Part shown: positions 12,052-20,989 of the stretch, one piece after another | Numbering within the stretch: position 1 is the first letter of the stretch | How the letters are laid out: every line of letters starts with the position of its first letter | Assembly: GCA_963920525.1 (NCBI GenBank) | Contig: OY986438.1 | Span: 180,336,888 to 180,400,887, forward strand | Source of the DNA: Dichetophora obliterata | Lineage: Eukaryota; Arthropoda; Insecta; Diptera; Sciomyzidae | Length of the DNA: 64,000 nt | Direction of reading: 5' to 3' | Program-made: the position numbers and the translations under genes | Notes under the pieces: model-generated | What the model saw: the letters and a program-made list of their open reading frames with translations, nothing else | Told to the model about the DNA's origin: nothing | The model's database searches: none

Positions 12052-13308
12052 CGATGGCAATTTGAGAAGTTAGTGAATATTTTAATTTCCCGCATAGTAA
12101 CTTTAAATGCAACACTGATCCTGCCAACTACCATCTGTTAATAAACTACTGTCAAAATTTCAGCTCGCTGCGACGCTAATTTTGTGTTTGGCAGCCATTG
12201 ATAGCAGACGATCTTGTAAATTTTGGCGAAAATGGAAAAAAGTGAATTTCGTGTGCTCATCAAGCATTATTTTTTGCGCATAAAAAACCATCAGCGAAAC
12301 CAAGAAAATTCTTGATAAATGCTATGGGACTCTGCACCATTGATTGGAATGATTCACAAGTGTTTTACTCAATTCCGATGAGATCGTACAAGCACAAGTG
12401 ACGCCGAACTTTCTGGACACCCAAATTAGGTCAACACACCAGAAATAGTCACTAAATTCACGATATCGTGTTGGCCGCTCACAGAGTTAAAGTACCCAAG
12501 ATTGTTGAGGCCATAGGCAACTCAAACGAACGGGTGTGGAACATTTTGCGAAAACATTTTGATATGAAAAAATTATCCGCAAAATGGGTGCCGCGTTTGC
12601 TCACTCTCGACCATAAACGCGATCGTGTGACTGATTCAAAAGCGTATTTGGTGATGTTGAACAAAGATAAGAAGGATTTTTTCCAACGAATAGTAACCGT
12701 GGACGAAACAGAGACAAAGGAACAGCCGAAAAAGTGGACTTCACCGACCGAACGTGCTCCGAAGAAGGCAAAGACGGTGCTATCGGCCAAAAAAGTTATG
12801 GGGACAATATTTTGAGATAAACTCGGTATAATCTACATTGATTACCTTCCACCGAAAAAACTATCAATGGCGAATACTATGAAAAAAAATTGGACCGTTT
12901 CAACGACGCTTTGAAAGAGAAATGTCCCCATTTGGCAAGCAAAAAAGTGCTCTTCCATCAAGACAATGCGCGCATTCACACATGCCCAGCTCCCATGGCA
13001 CAATTCCGTTAATTCAAGTTCGAATTGCTTTTTCATTCAGTATATTCACCAGATTTGGTCCCCTTCGATTATTTTCTGTTTCCAAACTCGGAAACCTCCT
13101 CTCTCCACCAGAGAGTAAGTCATCACCGAAACAGAGGCCTATTTTGAGGATCTTGCGAAAACGTATTTTTCAGATGGAATCAAAAAATTGGAGAAACGTT
13201 GGACGAAGTGTATCGAGCTAAAAGGAGACTATATTGCGAAATAAAACTCTTTTTGCCGTAAAAATCATTCCTTATTTAATTTTTCACGGAATTATCAAAC
13301 TTCCCTCG
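12052..13308 (+). mobile_element. Mariner element (irritans/mellifera-like), degenerate
   Basis: Imperfect TIRs: the left end CGATGGCAATTTGAGAAGTT pairs with the complement of the right end, CGAGGGAAGTTTGATAATTC. TA flanks both sides (12050-12051 and 13309-13310). The 1257-bp length fits the 1.25-1.3 kb norm for mariners. Confidence 0.88.
12232..13231 (+). pseudogene. Mariner transposase remnant, multiple frameshifts
   Basis: Starts MEKSEFRVLIKHYFLR, the usual N-terminus of this mariner group, then shifts frame at about 12285 (ISETKKILDKCYG in the next frame). A longer open part (12468-12815) carries RVWNILRKHFDMKKLSAKW, VPRLLTLDHKRDRV and the first catalytic aspartate in IVTVDET. About eight codons expected after VDET are missing. 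Later pieces include KKVLFHQDNA (second aspartate) and a C-terminal KRWTKCIELKGDY. The breaks make it non-functional. Confidence 0.88.
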
Positions 13309-13420
13309 TAGTACTTTGAAGAAGATTGTATAAAATTTTCAGATTATTTAATCAAAATCCTGAAGCAGGACATGAGGCGACGTAGGCGAGTGTGCAAAAC
13401 TCAAACAGCAGGCAGGCGGT

Positions 13421-13460
13421 AGGTGATTTGCGACCTTTCCACAGGTCGCAAAAATCACCT
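13421..13460. repeat. Short hairpin
   Basis: AGGTGATTTGCGACCT, a six-base loop TTCCAC, then the near-complement AGGTCGCAAAAATCACCT. It is a stem of about 16 bp with a small bulge. Function unknown; it stands alone between two transposons. Confidence 0.6.
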
Positions 13461-14560
13461 GAAACAAAAAATTTTCCTGTTAAGTATGAGTGTAATTATG
13501 GAATAGACCGTTTTTAATAAAGTTGTTTAAAAAATAACAAATTAGCGGCGTTGATAAATAATTCAATATGCAATGTATAGAATTAGGTCTGTTCTCGTAC
13601 TCGATTCAAGTAGCTTGAAGTTGCTTGAAAGCTTTATTTTGAAGCTCGAGAGAGAGAGAGAGGAATAACATGCAAAATGTCACTCTCTAATCTATTACAA
13701 TTAATTGAAGTTGGAACGGAAACAGACCAAATGTCTTAGCGAAGCAGAGTCTGAATGAAGGGCTGCTTTTAGAGTAGCTTCCTGAGCCTTGCGGTGTCCT
13801 TTTTATCTTATATGCTAGAGCAGAAGTTCTTCTAAGAGTGTATTTTTACTGTGCTCACATTTCCCTTTATACCAAGTTCGGAGCGCTCATAATTCGGACT
13901 CTGAAAAGAGCCTTATTAAAGAGGATTTTATGAGTTCCCTCTTATTTATGAGTTTTTAAAGTGTATTTTTTGTATTTTCTCATGAAAAGTACTTATTTTG
14001 GATTGTTTTTGGAGTACTTTAGTTAAGGGCTCAGAAAAAACTCAAATTTAAGAGTGTTTTGTGAAAAACCTCTTGAATATGAGTTTTTAATGTGAATTTA
14101 CTGTATTTAAAAAAACCACGCGTTTTCAAAGTACAAATTTAAAGAAAAAAGCATGTTTTGAAATATTGTTTATTGACATAAAATATAAAATATTTCATTC
14201 TGTTCAGTAATCGTGTTTGAATATTACATTCAGACATGGACATTGGATAAATAATACTAGTCTACAAATTTCGTATGCGGAAAACCCATTAATATTCCTA
14301 TATCTACTTCATTGCTGGCTTAAGATCTGTACTCAATTTCGTTTTTTTAAAATACCAAATTTTATTTTTTTGTGGTGAGTAGTTTAGATTCTAGATCAAT
14401 TATACTAAACACGTGCCAAAAACGTAAAACGTCCTGTACCTTGAAAATATTACAATATATGAGGAAACTGAGTACCGATTGGAATCCATAGCTAAAAGAT
14501 TCTTTTCGATACTCATATTCAAAGGAAAACAAGCTCATTTTCTGCACTTTTATGTGTATT
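13461..14560. other. AT-rich spacer with a (GA)n tract and ACTCATAAAAGAGTC-like palindromes
   Basis: A GA run lies near 13646-13662. From about 13840, AGAGTC/GAGTTTTTAA-type motifs recur, and similar motifs continue right of the next element (17660-18010). That element therefore seems to have landed inside a pre-existing repeat. Confidence 0.4.
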
Positions 14561-15526
14561 TTATCGATGGCTTAATTCCAAAGTATGCTAAGTCGACTTA
14601 GCATATTTTCAAGGAGATTGTTTTTTTGAATTCGGATTGATGTAACTTGAGTCCTGTCAAAATCTCGAATTTATCGGACAAGTCTATTAAAAGTTATGCT
14701 CAAAATTGCACTTAGCCTACGACTAAAATTTTAAAAAACTCCCATTCCAAAAAGGGCTAAGTACAGTTAGCATTGTTTAGAAGGGAATTGCAAAATTTTG
14801 TTGAAATCTAAGTGAACATAGCATTCTTTAGAAGGGGAATTTATTTTTGTTTTGCTTTCTAAGTCTACTTAGCATACACATCATACATTTTTGAGTGTCG
14901 CTATGTGTACTTGGCATGTTATTCCCCGAATAAACAAAACCTGTTTGCACGTGTAAGTAAACATAGAACAGTTTAGTTTGGAGAAATTCGTGAGTGTATG
15001 AAGTGTTCTTTGTTGTGAATTTTTATAAATCTAGTGATTTAGAGTTCTGCAACATTTGTGAAATTGACTTTAAATAAATCTAAAGGTATTGTCTTCTCAT
15101 ATCTAATGCTATAAAGTGTAATTAAATTGGCGTAAATGCAAAGTAATACCATGGAAATATTTTTATAGAAGCCGACATGGACGAATTTGTTTCAACTGTG
15201 TCGCCTGGAGATTTAATTGATATTTTACCTGGAACATCAAGCAATGTAGATTATGACGAAAGTGACCATAGTTCTTTCGGTATGTAAAATGGTTTTTTTT
15301 TAATGCGAATTTAATTTTTTTTTAACTCGAATGAACATGAAAAGAAAATCATTCAATCTGACTTTAATCATCATTTATTTTGCAAACAAAAATCTAGAGA
15401 GCTAAAAGATATTGACAAAAATGAAAGTCTTAACAACCCAACTGTTTTCACTATATGCTTCGATTTTCAGAAAATCCTTTCGTCGCCTTGCGCTGAAGTA
15501 AGCACATTTTATTATAAAAGAAAACT

Positions 15527-16352
15527 TACTTACTTACTTACTTAGTTGGCGCTACAACCGTATGTCGGTCTTGGCCTCATCTAAGAATTTGCGCCAGCCA
15601 TTTCTGTCTTTTGCTTGCTGGCGCCAGTTGGAAATTCCAAGCTTCGTCAGGTTGTCCTCTACTTGGTCTTTCCAACGAAGATGCGGTCGTCCTCTTCTGC
15701 GTTGACCGCCGCTGGGTACCGAATCGAATGTTTTCTTCACTGGAGCATCGTCTTTCATGCGCTGAACATGACCAAGCCAGCGAAGCCGCTCGATTTTAAT
15801 GCGCTTGACTATGTTGATGTCAGCGTACAGCTCATACAGTTCATCATTCCACCGTATTCGGTACTCGCCATTGACGCAGATTGGTCCGTAGATCTTACGA
15901 AGAATCTTTCTCTCGAATGCTCCTAAAGTCTTTTCATCTAAACTGCTCAGCGTCCAGGTTTGTGATGCGTAAAGTAGGACGGGCATGATGAGCGATTTAT
16001 AGAGCGTGATTTTCGTTCGTCGAGAGAGGGCTCTGCTTCTCAATTGCCTACTGAGCCCAAAGTAACACCTGTTGGCAAGAGTTATTCTTCGTTTGATCTC
16101 AATGCTGATGTCGTTGGTTGAATTAATGCTGGATCCTAGATAGACGAAGTTCTTCACAACCTCGAAGGAGGTATTGTCAACGGTAACGTGGGTTCCAAGA
16201 CGCTGGGACTGTTTGTTTGTTGACACTAAGTATTTCGTCTTATCTGCATTCACTGACAGACCCATTCGACTTGACTCTCTTTCTAATCTGGAAAATGCTG
16301 CACTGACTTCGCGCGTATTATGGCCAATGATATCTATGTCATCAGCATACGC
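15527..16352 (-). mobile_element. 5'-truncated endonuclease-RT type non-LTR insertion with (AAGT)n tail
   Basis: A 10-bp direct repeat AAAGAAAACT flanks the insert (15517-15526 and 16353-16362). The minus-strand 3' end carries five AAGT repeats. Removing the insert and one repeat copy rejoins the interrupted host frame exactly (KRKL then QAYNFTTF), which proves insertion into coding sequence of the older transposon. Confidence 0.92.
15552..16352 (-). pseudogene. Non-LTR reverse transcriptase C-terminal part
   Basis: The minus-strand frame begins at the catalytic AYADDIDIIG block, where the 5' truncation falls. It continues through MGLSVNADKTKYLVSTNK, FVYLGSSINSTNDISIEIKR, MPVLLYASQTWTLSSLD, RIRWNDELYELYADINIV and RLRWLGHVQRMKDDAP, and ends with GRPHLRWKDQVEDNL and NGWRKFLDEAK. 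The 237-codon part from MGLSV to the stop is unbroken, so the copy is young. The RLRWLGHVQRM/RRRGRP tail is typical of arthropod endonuclease-reverse transcriptase elements. A related copy lies at 25425-27700. Confidence 0.9.
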
Positions 16353-17652
16353 AAAGAAAACTACAGGCGTATAATTTCACGACCTTTGAACTTAATACCC
16401 AACAAGCCTCTTGTTTTGTATGGGATGAAACAACTGCAAAGAAAGGAGCAATAGAAGTTGCAAGTTGTCTGTTCAGATTTATATCAACCAAAACTGAAAA
16501 GAGCGACATAAGCAAATACAATTTTTGGTCCGATAATTGTGGTGGGCAAAACAAGAATAAAATTGTGTTCTCATTTTATGTGTGGATTTCACAAAAGCTT
16601 GGAATTGATATAAGTCACAAGTTTCTTGAAAAGGGACATACCCAGAATGAGGACGATAGCGTAGCGTACATGCGTTAATTGAAAAGACCAAAAAACATAA
16701 ACGTATATACACGCCAATGGAGTGGTTCTCAGTAATTAGAAATGCTAAGAAAACAGAACCTATGTATAATGTAATAGAAATGGAAACAGACGACTTTTTA
16801 GATTTCAAAAAATTTTCTTCAGTAACAAATTGGACAAAAAATACAAAAAATGAAAAGGTTAATTTCAATAAAATTAGAGAAATTAGAGTATACAAGGAAC
16901 ATAAGTATAAACTCTATTACAAATATGAATTTGACGAAGATTTGAAAGAAATATTGCTCTTCGACGAATCAAAGCGCCGAAGAAAGGAAAAATTGCTCCC
17001 ACAATTCATTCCAAAAGCATACTCATCACCATTTCCAATATCTGAGGAAAAACGTAAAGATCTCATAGATTTATGTGATAAAAATTTAATTCCAAACACT
17101 TACACAAACTTCTACATGCAGCTAAAGGGAACAGAAGGATGCACTTATGCGGTCACATCAGATGCTGAATAATTTATATTATAACTTTTATTTTGAATAA
17201 CAATTACTTAAACTTTCAATTGAATTAATAATTTTTGTTTTACGTTAAAATGAAATTTATAACACTTTATTTAAATGGTTTCAATAAAAAATTTAAAAAT
17301 ATGCTAAGTAAGGTGTTACGTTTTCATTCTCCAAACCAAAATAAGCTATGTGTACTTAGACGACGAATGCTTGAAAAAACTTCCGAGAAAAGGATGCTAA
17401 GTCCACTTGGATGAACAACGCAAAAATTTTTGTTCATTCTTAAGTGATCTAAGTCATTTTAAACCATGTTCTGCTACCAGCATTTTAAATTTGTAGACGC
17501 AAAAAAATTCTACAATAAATATGATTTTAACACCGAGAAAATTGAGTTTCTATCTTATAAGGCCTTTGAGAAATTTCAAATAAACTTTGAACGCGTCTCC
17601 TGCAAAATTCACTTTTTAGACTTAGCATACTCTGGAATGAAGCCATCGTTAT

Positions 17653-18430
17653 GAAGAAAAAAAGGGCAAAAATAGGAATCATAAAAGAGTTTTTTAGGAT
17701 TCATATTGATGCCTCATAAGAGCGACCAGTTTCAAAGGAAAAGTAGCACTTTTTGGAAACTTTTAAGAGTCTATTATGAGTATTAAAAGGCCAATATAAG
17801 ATTCATAAAAGACTCTTATAGAAGTCCGAATAAATTACTTTTGAGTGTCAAAAAAAATATAATTTTGTACTCATATTTGAGCTCTTAAAGAGGACCACTA
17901 TCAAAGGATAAACTGCTCTTTTATGAAACTTATAAGAGCTCATTATGAGGGCTCTGGCTCCTACAAATGAGTCATAAAAGAGTCTTTAAAGACTCATATG
18001 GTTTGCAGGGTTGTTTTTAAGAGTTTGAGCCTGCATTGGTTTTCCCCCATATTTCAACTTGGTCAGCTATTTTGGCTAGTTTGAAGAAATCTTTTAGGTC
18101 GTATCTTTGCTCTGTAAGCTCAGGACTCCATCATGGTGGTATGGTCTTACGCTTCCTTCGCGTGGGCTTACAAGATGAGTGATACGCTATGAGAATATGG
18201 ACCGAGATAATCTTCAGGACCTCTCAATGCGCTCTTCCGTATTAATTTATTTGGAAGAATTTAACTAAGGTCTCAATAGTGCTTCTGAAACGGTTCGAGT
18301 TAGTATTTCTGGGGTACCTTAAAAAAAATAAAAAGTGTAGTTAGAGTTTTCATTAATTCTTTCAAGAAGTTACTTGTCAGTTTTCTTAAAAATCCCTATA
18401 TAAATTTCTACAAAAACAGTGGCAATACCG
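17653..18430. other. Repeat-derived spacer with ACTCATAAAAGAGTC-type motifs
   Basis: Several partly palindromic ATAAAAGAGTC and GACTCATA motifs occur between 17680 and 18010, matching sequence left of 14560. No gene seen. Confidence 0.4.
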
Positions 18431-18436
18431 TAGACT

Positions 18437-18613
18437 ATGTTGCTAAACAATGTTGCGCCAGATCAAACATCAACAGGTGTGCGAAACAACAACAGCAACC
18501 ATCACAACACCAATTTATTCTCAATCAACAACAACAAAAACAACAACAGCAACCATCACAACACCAATTTATTCTCAATCAACAACAACAAAAACAGCAA
18601 CAAAGTGAACTAG
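18437..18613 (+). other. Short Asn-rich ORF (58 codons) over an 18-codon tandem duplication
   Basis: An ATG at 18437 opens 58 codons ending TAG at 18613. After MLLNNVAPDQTSTGVR, two identical 18-residue blocks follow (NNNSNHHNTNLFSINNNK), then NSNKVN. In another frame the same DNA reads Gln-rich. Such CAA/AAC runs are common in fly 5' leaders, so translation is unproven. It could be an upstream ORF if this DNA belongs to the leader exon ending at 19763. Confidence 0.3.
18487..18594. repeat. 54-bp perfect tandem duplication, CAA-rich
   Basis: Unit 18487-18540 (CAACAACAGCAACCATCACA...) is repeated at 18541-18594 without a visible change. The 54-bp period keeps every reading frame open. Confidence 0.9.
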
Positions 18614-18959
18614 TTGCAGCTGAACTGTTCTTCAACGAAAGCAATTCGAGCAGCATATCAACAGGTGAGAATGAAACGAACTAAGCGCAACCGGCAAACA
18701 GCAGCGAAACAGCAACATTTAATCAAATAATTTTGTGTTTTTTTAAAAGTTTTGTTTTTTTGTGAATGAATGGGTCAACAAACAGCAGCAACAGAAACAC
18801 GACAGGTACTTAACAAAAAAAAAAAACAACAACCACTGCTCACAATTGCAATCCATTCACAACCAAGCAAAGAGTTGCCAGAGAATTGAAGAGAGCAACC
18901 AAAATGATCGTCGTGTCTTTCGTAGAGAGACTGTGGGACTGAGCCAGCGTTAAGTGCGA

Positions 18960-18965
18960 TCAGTC
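18960..18965 (+). promoter_or_regulatory. Possible initiator (TCAGTC)
   Basis: TCAGTC matches the fly Inr consensus TCAKTY and precedes about 800 bp of CAA/GCA-rich leader-like sequence. No convincing DPE at +28 or TATA box was found, so this is only a candidate. Confidence 0.2.
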
Positions 18966-19763
18966 GAAGTTTTGGCTTGTACTCGCACGTTTGCTGTTTT
19001 GGTTCGAGATAAGTGGATAAATTTGTGTTGACCAAAAATTAAAAAAGTGAATGACAAAAAGCAGCAACAGCAACCAAAAAGTTGATAGCGAAAAAAAAGT
19101 GTGTGAGTGTGCGAGGAATTGTATGCAAGCTTGTTGTTTTTGTGAAACACAAGAAAATTATTGAAAAGAATGGCATAAGCCAAGCAAAAATAATAAAATC
19201 GTCTTCATTAAAAACCGTCTGTGAAAACAGAATAAGCGAATTAGCAAAAAAATTTGCCATTGCCAAAGTGAAATTCTTTTGTTCACTGCCAACACGTATC
19301 GATGAGAGTTAGTTACTTGTGTATTGCAAAGGCATAACCTGTGTCGCTTATACACATAACTGCACTAGCCGTTGTGCAGAAAAATTATTTTATAAACATT
19401 TAATATATGTATATCTACAAGTTTTTTGGTGAAAAATCAAGCAAAAACGCACAGCCAACAGTCGTGATTTTATCATCGTCATCAGTTATTTTGTTGTTTT
19501 TGTTGTCATTGTTGTTGAATGCTGAAGTGCGGTTGTATATCTCAGTGTTTGTGTATCTGTGTATGGAGTAGCTAGCAAGTTAGTTCAGTGCTTTTAACCA
19601 GTTCAATTTTATTTGTGCGGTTTTTCTTGACTAACAACAACGACAACAGTAACAGCCAAAAGCAACAACTCAACCTAAGCCAACCAGTTTGTCGTTCCAC
19701 TCAACCAACGATCCATCGATCGTTGCAGCCACAACTAGCTTTAATGCATCCAGCAGATACTTG
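18960..19763 (+). other. Candidate non-coding 5' exon (possible distal leader of melted)
   Basis: Composition changes from the AT-rich surroundings to CAA/GCAAC-rich sequence typical of fly neuronal and developmental 5' UTRs. The stretch ends at a consensus donor, TTG|GTAAGT, at 19763/19764. There is no long ORF. The next good acceptor followed by coding on this strand is the melted exon acceptor at 38996-38997, which would give an intron of about 19.2 kb. The link to melted is inference. Confidence 0.35.
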
Positions 19764-20560
19764 GTAAGTTTCACCGTTAACTATTCGCACCCCAACCTGA
19801 AATCCGGTTAACATTTAACCATAATGCATTCAGAGTTTTCTTTGTTTTTCATTTTCATGTAAAATGATTAAAAACAAAACCGTAAGAAAAAACCATAATA
19901 AAATAAAAAAAAAAATCATCAAATATCATTTATCTGTGTACATATAGCGTTCTCTTTCTAACTTATGCCTTATAAAAACGTTACATTTGCGAGACGCACA
20001 GACGACCAACAAAAAAAAAATTGGTTACCTTTACAGCCCGGTTCCAGTTACCTGACTGTGCCTGCTTGTCTGCTCACATTGAAGTTATTAAGGCAGAGAG
20101 TTTGCCCTCTATCTATCAGCCAGTCACTCTCTCTTTCACTGATTTAGTTAGAACTTCGAATGACGTACTTCTGTCAGTTCTGTTGGTTTGTGTTGAAAAT
20201 CGTTATTATATCGACGCTTGTGAATTAAAGCAATAAGCAAAACATTCTAAATGAAACACATTAACAAATGAAAAAAAAAAATATATATATTTTAGCATAC
20301 CGTGAAGATGTCTAGATAAAAAAATCTTTCCTAATTTATTGATTCATAAAATGCAAAACATGATTCATAACAACCCAAGTATATAAATATAAATAAGAAC
20401 CCAAGTTCTTAACATAAGAAGATGTTTGTGATCGTGCATGGTAGAGGCGATACTTATAGCAATATACTAGGGTCTTACCAAAAAAATTTTTTTTCATTTA
20501 ATGGTTCTAGTAGATTAAAAATGTTCAGATCGGCTACTATAATATAGTAAAAATATTTTA
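19764..20560. other. Spacer, presumed intron sequence
   Basis: AT-rich, with no gene or repeat recognised. Confidence 0.3.
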
Positions 20561-20985
20561 CAATAATATTTTACTATCATACCACACCTTCATTTCACAT
20601 CATCTTACTTTACCCTCATTTCATACGAAGTAGAAAATGGGAGTAGAAATTTTAAATGGAAGTACAAATAGTAGAACAAATAGCAATAGAAAAATAAAAA
20701 TAGTAGCACAAAAAGTGGCAGCTATAGTAGTAGCAAATAGTAGTCGAAAATAGTAGCATAAGTCATAAAAGAAAACGTAGTAAACATGGGTTTAATAATT
20801 AATTTTAAATACCAATAGAACTAGTAGTAGAAAAGTAGCAGATATTGAAGTTAAAAATATTAATAGAAACTAGTATTAGAAATAGTGGTAGAAAATAGTA
20901 GTATTATAAGCAGTAGAAAAAAGTAGTATAAATAGTAGCAGATATATGCATTTCATACCATACCATACCATACCATGGTAAATAT
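20561..20985. repeat. Degenerate TAGTAGAAA-type simple repeat
   Basis: Irregular repeats of AGTAGAAATAGTAGTAG-like units and a CATACCATACCATACC run precede the retroelement. The same kind of sequence resumes at about 23455-23545 on its other side, so the retroelement inserted into this repeat. Confidence 0.65.
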
Positions 20986-20989
20986 AGTT

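Larger units (their letters stand above)
15177..17172 (+). pseudogene. DUF7869-like putative transposase, interrupted and frameshifted
   Basis: A first coding exon 15177-15279 (MDEFVSTVSPGDLIDIL...) follows a TTTTATAG acceptor and ends at a GTATGT donor. The next readable coding (about 15320-15526) gives SNEHEKKIIQSDF, NPTVFTICFDFQKILSS and AEVSTFYYKRKL. A large central part of the family is missing between them. The frame resumes after an inserted retroelement as QAYNFTTFELN, VWDETTAKKGAIEVASCL, FWSDNCGGQNKNK and KFLEKGHTQNEDDSV. A 5-base duplication (GCGTA at 16659-16668) then shifts the frame. The rest, HALIEKTKKHKRIYTPMEWF to KGTEGCTYAV, is open to 17172. The FDFQ, SDNCGGQN and GHTQNE blocks look like the acidic positions of an RNase-H-fold nuclease; this is inference. 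Family naming is from remembered motifs. Confidence 0.75.
14565..17648 (+). mobile_element. TIR DNA transposon with 4-bp TTAT duplication carrying a DUF7869-like gene
   Basis: The left end begins CGATGGCTTAATTCCAAAGT. The complement of the right end begins CGATGGCTTCATTCCAGAGT. These are TIRs of about 30 bp with two mismatches, continuing TATGCTAAGTC. TTAT is repeated on both sides (14561-14564 and 17649-17652). Just inside the ends lie repeated palindromic motifs of the form GCTAAGTnnACTTAGC: at 14587-14605, near 14747, 14810, 14859 and 14902 on the left, and near 17304, 17345, 17398 and 17620 on the right. The interior encodes a protein of the DUF7869 type. An unrelated non-LTR element is inserted inside that gene. 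The superfamily is uncertain; a 4-bp duplication recalls Sola, but that is only a hypothesis. Confidence 0.8.

Noticed and set aside
12479..12790. 103-codon minus-strand frame
   Set aside because: It is the antisense shadow of the mariner transposase remnant on the plus strand.
15280..15497. 27-nt exon at 15471-15497 bounded by TTTTCAG and GTAAGC
   Set aside because: The flanking sequence is in frame and matches the family on both sides (TVFTICFDFQ before, VSTFYYKRKL after), so these are coding bases, not splice sites.
16479..16895. 138-codon hydrophobic minus-strand frame
   Set aside because: Antisense of the DUF7869-like coding sequence; its hydrophobicity comes from complementing Lys/Asn codons.
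18775..19355. Several 60-86-codon minus-strand frames, Phe/Cys/Leu-rich
   Set aside because: Antisense of a CAA/GCA-rich leader-like region; no conserved motif, and the composition is explained by the complement.
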